Positions 25,866 to 34,387 of a stretch of 39,304 bases of DNA are shown here, in pieces. The first letter of the stretch is position 1, and the number at the start of each line of letters is the position of its first letter. The DNA is from Leptolyngbya sp. CCY15150 (GTDB lineage Bacteria > Cyanobacteriota > Cyanobacteriia > RECH01). Location of the stretch: the NCBI RefSeq assembly GCF_016888135.1, contig NZ_JACSWB010000161.1:1-39304 (forward strand), given 5' to 3'. A program made the translations under genes and the position numbers. The notes beneath the pieces are model-generated. The model was not told where the DNA came from. It saw only the letters and a list, made by a program, of their open reading frames with translations, and ran no database searches.

Positions 25866-26651
25866 ATGACCTTTTCTTCTGCCATTCGTCTGCGCCATGT
25901 GGGCAAAACCTACGCCAACGGCACGGTTGCCCTAGACGATGTCAATTTGGCGATCGCCCCCACGGAGTTTGTCAGCTTGGTGGGGCCATCGGGCTGCGGC
26001 AAAAGTACCGTCCTGCGCTTGATGGCTGGGCTCAGTCCCCTCAGCAACGGCACCGTGGAATGGGGCGATGCCCTATCCCGCGATCGCCTCTCCTTTGTGT
26101 TTCAAGACGCGTCCCTGATGCCCTGGGCCACCGTGCAGGACAACGTGCGGCTGCCGCTACGGTTGGCCGGTGTGCCCAAGGCAAAAGCCGAGGGAGCGAT
26201 CGCCAATGCCTTGAAGATGGTTGACCTCCAGGGCTACGAACGCGCCTACCCTCGCCAGCTCTCCGGCGGCATGAAGATGCGGGTGTCGATTGCGCGATCG
26301 CTGGTTACCCAACCCAGTTTGATGCTGATGGACGAACCCTTCGGGGCGCTGGATGAAATGACCCGCGGTCGTTTGAACAGCGATATTCTCCACCTCTGGG
26401 AAACCCAGCGCTGGACCGTTGTTTTTGTCACCCACAATATCTACGAAGCCGTCTACCTCTCCCAGCGAGTGATCGTTATGGCAGCACGACCAGGACGAAT
26501 TATCGCCGACATTGCCATTGATGCCCCCTATCCTCGCAACGACGCTTTTCGCACCTCTCCTCTCTTCAACAACTACTGTCGTGACGTGGCCCAGCAGCTT
26601 GCCGAAGCCTCCCTGGGAATGCCGCCCCTAGCCGATCTGCGTCAGCCCTAA
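25866..26651 (+). CDS. ABC transporter ATP-binding protein (SsuB/TauB/ThiZ type)
   Basis: This 261-aa protein has a complete nucleotide-binding domain: Walker A GPSGCGKS (40-47), Q-loop Gln80, signature LSGGM (132-136), Walker B LMLMDEP (152-158) and switch His190. FQDASLMPWATVQDNVRLPL and the EPFGALDEMTR block are typical of the nitrate/sulfonate/taurine/HMP group. It is the energiser for the binding protein upstream and the permease 9 bp (or 156 bp) downstream. A 130-bp gap separates it from the binding-protein gene; no terminator was seen there, so one operon is likely. Confidence 0.93.
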   Translation: MTFSSAIRLRHVGKTYANGTVALDDVNLAIAPTEFVSLVGPSGCGKSTVLRLMAGLSPLSNGTVEWGDALSRDRLSFVFQDASLMPWATVQDNVRLPLRLAGVPKAKAEGAIANALKMVDLQGYERAYPRQLSGGMKMRVSIARSLVTQPSLMLMDEPFGALDEMTRGRLNSDILHLWETQRWTVVFVTHNIYEAVYLSQRVIVMAARPGRIIADIAIDAPYPRNDAFRTSPLFNNYCRDVAQQLAEASLGMPPLADLRQP

Positions 26652-26807
26652 TCACCCGCATTGAGACTAGCCGCCATGCTGCTTCGCTACTTCGTTGTGG
26701 CTCTTCTGGAGTTGCAAAACCTCTGCCTGAAGCGGGGTATCCGTAGGTTCCGCGCCCAGGGCGTCCTGCGTATCCTGTATGATTTTTTCACTGCTCGATG
26801 GTCTGCT

Positions 26808-27689
26808 ATGACTGTTCCTCCCCTAGCCAATACCGATCCGGCCACTCGCTCCGCCCCATCTGCCCAGGGTAAACCCCGACGCGATCGCCCCTTGGTGTTA
26901 ACCTGGCTCACCTCTAGCGAAGTCATTGCCCCCGTCGTTGTTGGCGTTTTGGTGCTGATTGCCTGGGAACTGGCCGTTCGGCTCACCAATACACCGCCCT
27001 ACCTATTGCCAGCCCCCTCCCTGGTGCTCACCACCCTGATCCAAGACTGGCATCAGCTCTTTCCGTCCTTGATGGTGACCCTGCGGATTACCACGATCGC
27101 CTTCATCGCTGCTGCCATCTCAGGCTTACTGATCGCGATCATATTTGCCCAGAGTAAGTGGATTGAACGTAGCTTATTTCCCTACGCCGTTATTTTGCAA
27201 ACTACTCCGATCGTAGCGATCGCCCCGCTGATTATTATCTGGTTTAGGAACAATACCATCATAGCCCTCGTGGTCTGCGCTTGGATTATTGCCCTATTCC
27301 CGATTATTTCCAATACGACCCTGGGTCTCAAAAGTGCCGATCATAATCTGGTCAATCTTTTTAAGCTCTACAATGCTTCCCGCTGGCAGACCTTAATTTA
27401 CCTGCGCCTGCCCAGTGCCCTGCCCTACTTTTTGGGCGGACTGCGCATTAGCGGCGGGCTGGCTTTAATTGGTGCCGTGGTGGCAGAATTTGTGGCGGGT
27501 ACGGGCGGGCAGCGATCGGGCATTGCCTACCAGATTTTGATGTCGAGCTATAACCTGCAAATTCCCCGCATGTTCGCAGCCCTGATCCTCACCACCGGTC
27601 TAGGCGTCGTCATTTTTGTGACCCTCACCCTCCTATCGGATCTATGTCTACGTCACTGGCATGAAAGCGCCATGACCCAAGAGTCTTAA
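26808..27689 (+). CDS. ABC transporter permease (SsuC/ThiX-like)
   Basis: From ATG 26808 (MTVPPLANTDPATRSAPS) the protein is 293 aa. The frame opens upstream to 26661, but that 49-codon stretch is basic and atypical. Six membrane segments can be traced, the first at APVVVGVLVLIAWELAV. The EAA-type coupling loop is LPSALPYFLGGLRISGGLAL, followed by IGAVVAEFVAG and the C-terminal FAALILTTGLGVVIFVTLTL segment. As only one permease gene is present, a homodimer is likely. The deaminase gene starts 5 bp after the stop. Confidence 0.92.
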   Translation: MTVPPLANTDPATRSAPSAQGKPRRDRPLVLTWLTSSEVIAPVVVGVLVLIAWELAVRLTNTPPYLLPAPSLVLTTLIQDWHQLFPSLMVTLRITTIAFIAAAISGLLIAIIFAQSKWIERSLFPYAVILQTTPIVAIAPLIIIWFRNNTIIALVVCAWIIALFPIISNTTLGLKSADHNLVNLFKLYNASRWQTLIYLRLPSALPYFLGGLRISGGLALIGAVVAEFVAGTGGQRSGIAYQILMSSYNLQIPRMFAALILTTGLGVVIFVTLTLLSDLCLRHWHESAMTQES

Positions 27690-27694
27690 CATCC

Positions 27695-29014
27695 ATGATT
27701 CCTGAAACCCCATCCTACTGGCTGCGGAATGCCAGGGTTCCTCAAGCCCTGCTCAGCGACCCAGATCAAGCGATCGCCCCTGTCATTCCCCACCTGGCCG
27801 CCGCCCCCATTTGGGAAGACCTAGTCGCCCTCGATGTGCATATCCAAGATGGCCAGATCGCTCATCTCCGTCCCAGCGGCGGTGAGATCGAGGAGCCATC
27901 GATGGATCTCCAGCAAGGTCTCATCTTTCCTGGATTTGTGGATATTCATACTCATTTGGATAAAGCCCACACCTGGACACGTACCCCCAATCCTGATGGC
28001 ACATTTATGGGTGCCTTAACCCATATTGAAGCAGATAAGCGCTATTGGACAGAAGCCGATCTCTATCAGCGAATGAACTTCGGAGTACGGTGTGCCTATG
28101 CTCAAGGCACCGTTGCCATCCGCACCCATTTAGACATTTTTGAGAACACCATTGCCGCTAGCTTATCTGCTTTCCGACAGTTAAAAGCAGATTGGAGCGA
28201 TCGCGTTACCCTAGAAGCCGTGGCGCTGGTGACCCTCGACGACTACACCACCTCTCGGGGAGAACAGCTTGCCGATGCGATGGCAGAAGTAGGCGGCATG
28301 ATTGGCGGCGTGCCGATGATGAACGCTGACCTAGATGCTCAGCTCGATCGCGTCTTTACTCTGGCCAAAGAGCGACAGATGCCCCTCGATTTCCACACCG
28401 ATGAAACCAACGATCCCACCTCCATCACCCTGCGTCAGGTGGCGATCGCCGCCCTGCGCCACGAGTTTCCCTATCCAATTCTCTGCGGGCATTGCTGCAA
28501 TTTATCCGTTCAGTCTGAAGACGAAGCTAGCAAAACGATGCGCCTTGTTCAAGAAGCAGGCATCAGCATCGTCAGCCTGCCAATGTGCAATCTGTTTTTA
28601 CAGGATCGTCAGCCCCAGCGAATGCCGCGTTGGCGAGGCGTAACCCTGCTCCACGAGTTACGGGCGCAAGGAATTCCCGTCGCGATCGCCAATGACAACA
28701 GCCGCGATGCCTTCTTTGGCTACGGCAACCATGATGGACTAGAGGCCCTGACCCAATCGGTGCGTATCGCCCAACTCGATCGCCCTATTGGCACCTGGCC
28801 CCGCGCCATCACCCGCACCCCAGCACAGATCATGGGGATTGCGGCTGGCGAGATTGGTGTGGGGCGAGCAGCCGATCTTATTCTCTTCTCAGCCCGCAAC
28901 TTTAGCGAACTGTTTTCCCGACCCCAGAGCGATCGCCGTGTACTTCGCCAAGGGAAAGCGATCGCCACCACCTTGCCAGACTACCGAGAGCTGGATCATC
29001 TGGTGCCTTATTAA
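27695..29014 (+). CDS. codA: CodA-like cytosine deaminase / amidohydrolase
   Basis: This 439-aa amidohydrolase hydrolyses an aminated ring, releasing ammonia. The metal and catalytic residues follow the E. coli CodA pattern: His85 and His87 (FVDIHTHLDK), RTHLD at 143-147, His234 and Glu237 (FHTDET), His266 (LCGHCCN) and Asp334 (IANDN). The HxxE and His-His spacings match CodA. A Pro-rich N-terminal segment precedes the beta-sandwich. Cytosine, giving uracil and NH3, is the natural first guess; related enzymes act on isoguanine or other rings, so the true substrate is open. The gene is fused transcriptionally to the ABC permease (5-bp gap). Confidence 0.85.
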   Translation: MIPETPSYWLRNARVPQALLSDPDQAIAPVIPHLAAAPIWEDLVALDVHIQDGQIAHLRPSGGEIEEPSMDLQQGLIFPGFVDIHTHLDKAHTWTRTPNPDGTFMGALTHIEADKRYWTEADLYQRMNFGVRCAYAQGTVAIRTHLDIFENTIAASLSAFRQLKADWSDRVTLEAVALVTLDDYTTSRGEQLADAMAEVGGMIGGVPMMNADLDAQLDRVFTLAKERQMPLDFHTDETNDPTSITLRQVAIAALRHEFPYPILCGHCCNLSVQSEDEASKTMRLVQEAGISIVSLPMCNLFLQDRQPQRMPRWRGVTLLHELRAQGIPVAIANDNSRDAFFGYGNHDGLEALTQSVRIAQLDRPIGTWPRAITRTPAQIMGIAAGEIGVGRAADLILFSARNFSELFSRPQSDRRVLRQGKAIATTLPDYRELDHLVPY

Positions 29015-29074
29015 ACTCTTCAGAAGAATCTATGCTGAAGGGCGATCGCCCAACTGTCAACGTTTCAGGTTAGA

Positions 29075-30478
29075 TCAGCCGCCCATAATGATCTTCTTCA
29101 AAAAATCTAGCTTACCTGCATAAGGAGCATAGCGCCCTTTAATATCCAGCCAGAACGAAGATGACAAGACGCTCTTGCGATGGGAAAAGGTATCAAAGCT
29201 AGACTTGCCGTGGTAGCTACCCATGCCGCTCTCTCCCACACCCCCAAAGGGTAAGTTAGACGCCGTCACCTGCATCACCGTATCATTGATACAGACCGTG
29301 CCAGACGAGGTTGCCGAAAGCACTCGATTTTGCACCTGGGAGTCTCGGGAAAAGATATAGAGCGCTAGGGGCTTAGGACGTTCGTTGACAAAAGCGATCG
29401 CCTCTTCTACGTCATCATAGGTAAGCACGGGAAGAATCGGCCCGAAGATTTCATCTTGCATGACCGGATCATGGGGTGAGACATCGTCCAAAATCGTTGG
29501 AGCAATATAGCGATCGCTGCGATCCGTTTGTCCACCAATCACCGTCGTTCCAGCGCCTAGTAGACGGCTAACTCGCTCAAAATGGCGATCGCTGATCAGA
29601 CGCGCATAGTCAGGACTGACCGCCGGATCAGATCCGTAAAAAGCCTGAACTGTTTCAACCAAAGCCGACATCAACGCAGCTTTGACCTTGCGATTCACGA
29701 ACAGATAATCTGGCGCGATGCAGGTTTGTCCAGCATTGAGAAATTTCCCCCAAACAATCCGTCGAGCGGCGTGGTCTAGGTGAATGTCGGTGTCTACAAT
29801 GCAAGGGCTTTTGCCGCCAAGTTCTAGGGTAACCGGCGTTAAATGGGGGGCAGCAGCAGCCATGACAATGCGACCCACCTCCGTGCCGCCGGTAAAGAAG
29901 ATATGATCATATCGTTCCTGGAGTAGCGCCTGACTCGTATCCACACCTCCCTCCACCACCGTTATATAGCTAGGATCGAAGGTTTTCTGCATGAGATCAG
30001 CGATCGCCTGGGAGGTTTGGGGAGCCACTTCGGAGGGCTTGAGGATCGCGCAATTTCCCGCTGCGATCGCGCCCACCAACGGTGAAATCATCAGTTGAAA
30101 CGGATAATTCCATGGGGAGATGATCAGCACAACGCCCAGGGGTTCAGGAATAATCTGAGCAGAGGAGGGAAACAAGGTCAAGGGTACGGAGACCCGAGTT
30201 GGCTTGGCCCAGGTTTTGAGATGTTTGATGGCGTGATCAATTTCGCCGACCACACCTACTTCTGTGGCATAGGCTTCAAACTCAGGCTTGCGTAAATCTG
30301 CAGCCAGCGCCTGAACAATCAGCGATTGATGATCTAACACCGCCTGTCGCAACGCTTTCAGTTGCCGTAGCCGAAACCCTATATCTTTCGTTTGACCCGT
30401 CTGAAAAAATTCCCGTTGGCGATTCAGCACTTTTTGAATGGTGCTCATAGATTGCAGGTCGATCGCATCTTGTACCAT
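29075..30478 (-). CDS. aldehyde dehydrogenase family protein (class 3-like)
   Basis: This 467-aa enzyme oxidises an aldehyde with NAD(P)+. Key residues: Asn124 in SPWNYPF, the lysine of LKPSE, Glu219 in TLELGGKSP, and the nucleophile Cys253 in NAGQTCIAPDY. The short length, lack of a targeting peptide and C-terminal GVGESGMGSYHGKSSFDTFS block fit the class 3/CoA-independent fatty-aldehyde group, of which cyanobacterial AldE is a member. Likely roles are removal of lipid aldehydes or an alkane-related by-product, by inference. AAGGAG lies just upstream of ATG 30478. It converges on codA with a 60-bp gap. Confidence 0.93.
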   Translation of the reverse strand: MVQDAIDLQSMSTIQKVLNRQREFFQTGQTKDIGFRLRQLKALRQAVLDHQSLIVQALAADLRKPEFEAYATEVGVVGEIDHAIKHLKTWAKPTRVSVPLTLFPSSAQIIPEPLGVVLIISPWNYPFQLMISPLVGAIAAGNCAILKPSEVAPQTSQAIADLMQKTFDPSYITVVEGGVDTSQALLQERYDHIFFTGGTEVGRIVMAAAAPHLTPVTLELGGKSPCIVDTDIHLDHAARRIVWGKFLNAGQTCIAPDYLFVNRKVKAALMSALVETVQAFYGSDPAVSPDYARLISDRHFERVSRLLGAGTTVIGGQTDRSDRYIAPTILDDVSPHDPVMQDEIFGPILPVLTYDDVEEAIAFVNERPKPLALYIFSRDSQVQNRVLSATSSGTVCINDTVMQVTASNLPFGGVGESGMGSYHGKSSFDTFSHRKSVLSSSFWLDIKGRYAPYAGKLDFLKKIIMGG

Positions 30479-30925
30479 GGATTGTTCTCCTTAGCAGTGC
30501 GGCATGACGTCTTCTTGTCCACCTTTTCCTAGGATATCGCGCCAGCCCATGCCCTTCAGAGAGCGATCGCCCTCATGGTTCCCGCCAATCTGCCCTGTCC
30601 CCGCCTGAGAGTCAGCCGACTGATCGATAGTACCACTTCATCTGACGAGAGAATCAGGGTTTGATCGCCTTTTGTCCGAGATAGAGTGAATGAAGAGTAC
30701 TAGGTAGAGGGTCATCATTTAGCAACCCCTGGGTTGGATGTCCGTTGCATAAATCTGAAAACTGAGTAGCTCATTTCAGTCAGCATCATGGCTGCAAAGC
30801 GGAAGCAAGATTGGTATAAAGGTGAATGAATGATTCTAGTTATTTCCGTAGGATAAGAACAATCAAGTCACTAAGTAAACGCAAACCTTCGTTTACGAGT
30901 GCTTATTGAATACGGAGAGACTTTT
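30479..30925. other. intergenic region, including leader of the 203-aa protein gene
   Basis: No long ORF on either strand looks like a gene. It must hold the promoters of the divergent ALDH and 203-aa genes; no convincing -35/-10 pair was picked out. The notable element is the inverted repeat at 30875-30896. Confidence 0.5.
30875..30896 (+). promoter_or_regulatory. inverted repeat before the 203-aa protein gene
   Basis: GTAAACG (30875-30881) and CGTTTAC (30890-30896) form a perfect 7-bp inverted repeat with an 8-nt spacer, ending 29 bp before ATG 30926. It may be an operator or a leader hairpin controlling translation. Confidence 0.45.
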
Positions 30926-31537
30926 ATGACTGCAACCATCAGCCGCGCGGATCGGGCTAGCACATTCCCATCCTCCATGCGTCAAACTTCAGGATTTCAG
31001 CCTTCGCCCTTGTCTAGATCTTCTGATCTATCCACGCGATCCGTCCGTTTTCAACATCGTTCCAGTGCAAATCGATTTGGTTTAACACCTACCCCTAATG
31101 CAGTCTGGAACAACATTACAGCAGTCTTTCGTGGACGCAATCCTCGTGTGACTGCAGTGGGTGGCAATCGTGGAATCCAATCAGCCGCCCAGGTTCGATC
31201 TATGCATCAGCCGGGTACGTGGGAATTTTCTTCGAACGGACAATTCCGATTTACGCCGCGTGGATTAGGAATTATTGCCAGAACGGATTTATTTCCAATT
31301 GTAGGGCGGTACAGTAGGCAGGGTAATATAATCCGCTTTTCAGGTGCGCGGTCATCGGCCAATTTAGTATCGATCAATACCTCATCGATTCGGGGATGGT
31401 TTTCCCTAGGGACTGGAGGAGCGCGCGTTATCCAGCAAACCTCAAGAACTGCTGTATCTGGATTTGGTGCTGGTACCTTTGGCGCTGGTTCCAATAGTAT
31501 CGTTTCCATGAATCTGCGCATGGTGCGGGTTAGCTAA
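30926..31537 (+). CDS. cysteine-free 203-aa protein of unknown function
   Basis: I chose ATG 30926 (MTATISRADRASTFPSS) because GGAGAG is 6 nt upstream; the frame opens to 30899. The first 60 residues are rich in Ser, Arg, Pro and Gln and look disordered. Residues about 95-200 form a beta-rich domain: GTWEFSSNGQFRFTPRG, then IVGRYSRQGNIIRFSGARSS, a Ser/Gly strand set and SGFGAGTFGAGSN. The alternating pattern recalls a small beta-barrel or lipocalin-like fold, which is inference. There is no cysteine and no classical signal peptide. The only linked gene is a parvulin-like PPIase 168 bp downstream. It is AT-richer than its neighbours and contains no HIP1. Confidence 0.7.
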   Translation: MTATISRADRASTFPSSMRQTSGFQPSPLSRSSDLSTRSVRFQHRSSANRFGLTPTPNAVWNNITAVFRGRNPRVTAVGGNRGIQSAAQVRSMHQPGTWEFSSNGQFRFTPRGLGIIARTDLFPIVGRYSRQGNIIRFSGARSSANLVSINTSSIRGWFSLGTGGARVIQQTSRTAVSGFGAGTFGAGSNSIVSMNLRMVRVS

Positions 31538-31569
31538 TCCTGTCTGAACGAAGCGTATCCCAAATGCTT

Positions 31570-31608
31570 GATTTTTTGCCTAAACCTCTTCCGAAGAGGA
31601 TGAAAATC
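31570..31608 (+). other. hairpin between the 203-aa and PPIase genes
   Basis: CCTCTT/AAGAGG (31585-31599) with a 3-nt loop forms the tip. GATTTT (31570-31575) can pair with AAAATC (31603-31608) as an outer stem. It has no T run on the + side. It could slow or protect the RNA between the two genes. Confidence 0.4.
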
Positions 31609-31629
31609 GCAAAAGTAGCCTAGACTATC

Positions 31630-31657
31630 ACTCCCGTCCCCACAAAGTGGCGGGAGT
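31630..31657 (+). other. strong hairpin, possible partial terminator or processing site
   Basis: ACTCCCG (31630-31636) pairs with CGGGAGT (31651-31657); CCAC/GTGG adds a 4-bp inner stem around AAA. It stands 47 bp before the PPIase start and lacks a proper T run. This suggests a stabiliser or attenuator that sets the ratio of the two proteins. Confidence 0.45.
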
Positions 31658-31704
31658 AGATAATTTCTATCTGTCGTCAGTCATTAACCTTTGTCTATAA
31701 AGCC

Positions 31705-32499
31705 ATGAGTACCAAAACGCGATCGCTGGATGAGTTAGCCCATACTCTAACCATCAACCAACAACCTGTATCACTTCAGCATATCTTGCGTCAATTTCGC
31801 AGGGCAGGCAAGCTAGACACAGTCATCACCGATATTCTCAGCCTCTATGTGATTGAGCAAGAGCTGAATCGATTTCATATCTCTCAGAAAGAGCGCGTCA
31901 TCGAAGCATCGATGGTTCAGTATCGTGAACAGTATGGTTTGATGGATGAAGGCACGTTTCAAGAATGGTTGCTGAATCGGGGCTTGGATGCTGCTAGTTT
32001 TTGTGAACATATAGAATTCAACGTCACGTTAAAGACCTTCAAAGCGGAGTTGGCTGCGCCCAAACTTCTTGAAACCTTTATCGAACACAAGCTGAATCTC
32101 GACCAGGTTGTGCTCTCTCGGATTACGGTGGATCATCAAGACCTTGCTGACGAACTCAAATTGCAACTCGAAGAAGGCGCAGACTTTGAGGTATTGGCAC
32201 GAGAATATTCTTGCTCAGAGGATGCGCTGACCCATGGCATGATGGGTATTTTAAGTCGTGCGGATGTTCAAAATGTGTTTGGAATAGATGCCTATCAAGC
32301 AACGGTAGGTGAGTTTATGAGTCCTATTCAGCGGGACGGATGTTGGCATCTCCTGCGCGTTGATGGGCTTCTACCTGCGGCACTTGATGATACTGTGATC
32401 CCTTACTTGCAAGAACAGATATTTGAGCAGTGGCTAGCCACGCGAATTCAATCACTACAGGTGGATGTTTGTCTGAGTCAGGCTACCTTAGTTTACTGA
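31705..32499 (+). CDS. parvulin-like peptidyl-prolyl isomerase (cytoplasmic, exporter-associated type)
   Basis: This 264-aa protein has no signal peptide. Residues 1-125 are helical (LDTVITDILSLYVIEQELNRF, FQEWLLNRGLDAASFCEHIEF), like a SurA-type chaperone module. Residues about 130-235 are a PpiC-like domain: VVLSRITVDHQDLADELKLQ, then LEEGADFEVLAREYSCSED, GMMGILSRADV and CWHLLRVDGLLPA. The canonical GGxLG of parvulins is degraded to GMMGIL, so activity may be reduced. Similar cyanobacterial proteins are encoded beside HlyD and peptidase-ABC exporters, which would make this a substrate chaperone; no such exporter is within the window. The only candidate client is the 203-aa protein upstream. 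Recognition is by pattern. Confidence 0.8.
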   Translation: MSTKTRSLDELAHTLTINQQPVSLQHILRQFRRAGKLDTVITDILSLYVIEQELNRFHISQKERVIEASMVQYREQYGLMDEGTFQEWLLNRGLDAASFCEHIEFNVTLKTFKAELAAPKLLETFIEHKLNLDQVVLSRITVDHQDLADELKLQLEEGADFEVLAREYSCSEDALTHGMMGILSRADVQNVFGIDAYQATVGEFMSPIQRDGCWHLLRVDGLLPAALDDTVIPYLQEQIFEQWLATRIQSLQVDVCLSQATLVY

Positions 32500-32942
32500 T
32501 CAACCAAGTTAAGCTTGTCCTGGTACATGCTTTTGGGTGTTGCCGACTAAAGATATGAAAGCTTATGGATCGTCAGCGCAAATCCTATTGTGATTCGACT
32601 TGTGGTTCGACTGCCCATCCTTGGTTTGTTGTTGAGAGGAGAGGATCATTCGGTGTTACTTAGATGAGAGATGAATTTCCTGAACCAACTCCTGCATCCT
32701 GGACTGTTCAGACATGGATTCATCTCAGACATCAGCAACGTCCCTGGAAGTCCTAGACTAAGGTCTGGGCGCAGGAGCAACCCTGGGAGCATGCCCACGC
32801 TCAACGTAGGAACGATAGGAGGTCGTGGGAGCGCCTCGCTCACGGTTCCTTCGCACACATCATCTATCGATTCAGCAACGCCGATCATTCATAACCTATC
32901 AGAGGTAGCGAAACTAGAGCCTTGACTCAATACTAGAACTAG
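32500..32942. other. 443-bp region with a tandem repeat and an uncertain broken frame
   Basis: TGTGATTCGACT (32589-32600) and TGTGGTTCGACT (32601-32612) are tandem copies differing at one base. From ATG 32664 a frame reads MRDEFPEPTPASWTVQTWIH and stops at TAG 32756; the same frame then continues open, Trp-rich, for about 44 codons (for example KVWAQEQPWEH and SWERLAHGSFAHIIYRFSN). A purine-rich GAGAGGAGAGG precedes it by about 20 nt. A decayed gene is possible; overlapping frames at 32671 (+) and 32888 (-) look like shadows. No call is made. Confidence 0.35.
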
Positions 32943-33587
32943 ATGTTGAGCCATGGAGGCGATCGCTTGAGTACCTCATTTCTCAGTCCTGACTTTTGGG
33001 AAAACCGCTATCAGGAAAACACTGCCCGTTGGGACCTTGGCCAGCCCGCCCTCGCCTTTGTCGATTGGCTCACTGATTGTCAACTCCAGCCTGGACGGAT
33101 GATGGTTTTAGGAGCTGGACGCGGCCATGACGCCCTATGGTTTGCGTCCCACGGCTTTGAGGTCGTCGGCGTTGATTTTGCTCCCTCCGCCGTGGAGCAG
33201 GCCCGCGCCCTAGCCCAAGAACAGCAGCTCAGCGCTCAGTTTGAGCAGCACAATATTTTTGAGCTACCCGACGACTGGCATCATAGTTTTGACTACGTTC
33301 TGGAACATACTTGCTTCTGCGCGATCGCCCCTGAGCAACGCCCTGCCTATGTGCAAGTGGTGCAGCAGCTTCTGAAACCCACCGGGCAGTTCATTGGTCT
33401 ATTTTGGGCCCACGATCGCCCAGGCGGCCCACCCTTTGGCTCTCGTGTTGCAGATATCCAAGCGCTTTTTTCAGAGCACTTTGATGTATCTAGCCTGAAA
33501 CCCGTAGCGCGATCGGTGCCTCAGCGCCAAGGGGAAGAATACCTAGCCCAGTTTCCAAGGAAGGGAGCGATCGCCCGTCACGCTTGA
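32943..33587 (+). CDS. class I SAM methyltransferase, thiopurine methyltransferase (TPMT) family
   Basis: From ATG 32943 the protein is 214 aa; TTG 32967 is an alternative start with GGAGG 7 nt upstream (STSFLSPDFWENRYQE). The TPMT pattern is clear: FWENRYQENTARWDLGQP, the SAM site MVLGAGRGHDALWFASHG, GVDFAPSAVEQAR, YVLEHTCFCAIAPEQRPAYV and LIGLFWAHDRPGGPPFG-like strand. Such bacterial members methylate thiol, selenium or tellurium compounds or small organics; the substrate is not predictable. Its end overlaps the convergent HAD gene by 10 bp. Confidence 0.88.
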   Translation: MLSHGGDRLSTSFLSPDFWENRYQENTARWDLGQPALAFVDWLTDCQLQPGRMMVLGAGRGHDALWFASHGFEVVGVDFAPSAVEQARALAQEQQLSAQFEQHNIFELPDDWHHSFDYVLEHTCFCAIAPEQRPAYVQVVQQLLKPTGQFIGLFWAHDRPGGPPFGSRVADIQALFSEHFDVSSLKPVARSVPQRQGEEYLAQFPRKGAIARHA

Positions 33588-34387
33588 ATCAGACGATGGA
33601 CTAAGTCGCCTTGCAAATCGCGCACGCTGGGCAGTACCTTTTCGGCTCCATGCTGAGTCAGCAGAGTGACGTAGTCGGCCTGATAGTGAGCGTCGGTTTG
33701 CACATGGGGCGGCAAAATGCCTACCGCGTGCCACGATCGCTGGGGCTGCTGCTGCCGCGCTTGGTGAACGGTTTGTAGATCTGCCACCGTATCCCCGGCA
33801 TAGATCACCGGCAGATGGGCCGGTAGCGTTGCCCTCTGTTCAAGCTGCGCCACGACCTGAAACAAGCCGGTGGGATCGGGTTTGCCCGGTGCATCTTCCA
33901 TGGCAACTAAGATCGGATCGACTAGACCAATGCGCCGCTCTAAGACATACTGCGCCGAGCCCCGCGTAGCGCCGCTGAAAAAGCCCCAGGCAATACCCGC
34001 ATCGGTCAACTGGGCAAAGTAGTCTGCATCGACCAACAGCGGTTCTTGGCAGATATAGCCCGTCCATTGATCGGGATCGGTGGGATCGGGGCCTCGATAG
34101 CGGCGCTGGAAGAAGTCCACTAGGTCTTCATAGACCAAGCCAAGCTGCGATCGCTCCTGCCCCTGGGCTTCAAAATATCGGCAGACCAACTCCTGGGATC
34201 CTTCCCAATCATTATTCCAGCAGCCCTCGGCTTTGAGATCGTCAATGTCTGCTTGCGAAGGGCGATAGTGCCCTTGGGTGTAGTGTTCCACCGTATCCGC
34301 AAGGGCGCGGCGGTAGGATCCACCCACATCCCGCAAGACCCCATCAATATCAAAGATGGCGATCGCTTGAATGGGGGCTGAGGGCAT
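33578..34387 (-). CDS. HAD-superfamily hydrolase, TIGR01548 type
   Basis: This 269-aa enzyme has the HAD motifs in order: motif I FDIDGVLRDVGGSYRRAL, motif II FFSGATRGSAQ, motif III in EDAPGKPDPTGL, motif IV YAGDTVADLQT. The large cap with GYICQEPLLVDADYFAQL and the first-motif extension fit TIGR01548, a group I know from cyanobacteria and plants. It is a predicted phosphatase with an unknown substrate. A good Shine-Dalgarno (AGGAGAG) lies 7 nt before ATG 34387. Confidence 0.85.
   Translation of the reverse strand: MPSAPIQAIAIFDIDGVLRDVGGSYRRALADTVEHYTQGHYRPSQADIDDLKAEGCWNNDWEGSQELVCRYFEAQGQERSQLGLVYEDLVDFFQRRYRGPDPTDPDQWTGYICQEPLLVDADYFAQLTDAGIAWGFFSGATRGSAQYVLERRIGLVDPILVAMEDAPGKPDPTGLFQVVAQLEQRATLPAHLPVIYAGDTVADLQTVHQARQQQPQRSWHAVGILPPHVQTDAHYQADYVTLLTQHGAEKVLPSVRDLQGDLVHRLIQA

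Noticed and set aside
32646-32925. Overlapping 84-codon plus and 80-codon minus ORFs
   Set aside because: They overlap each other, have no domain, and their composition looks non-coding.
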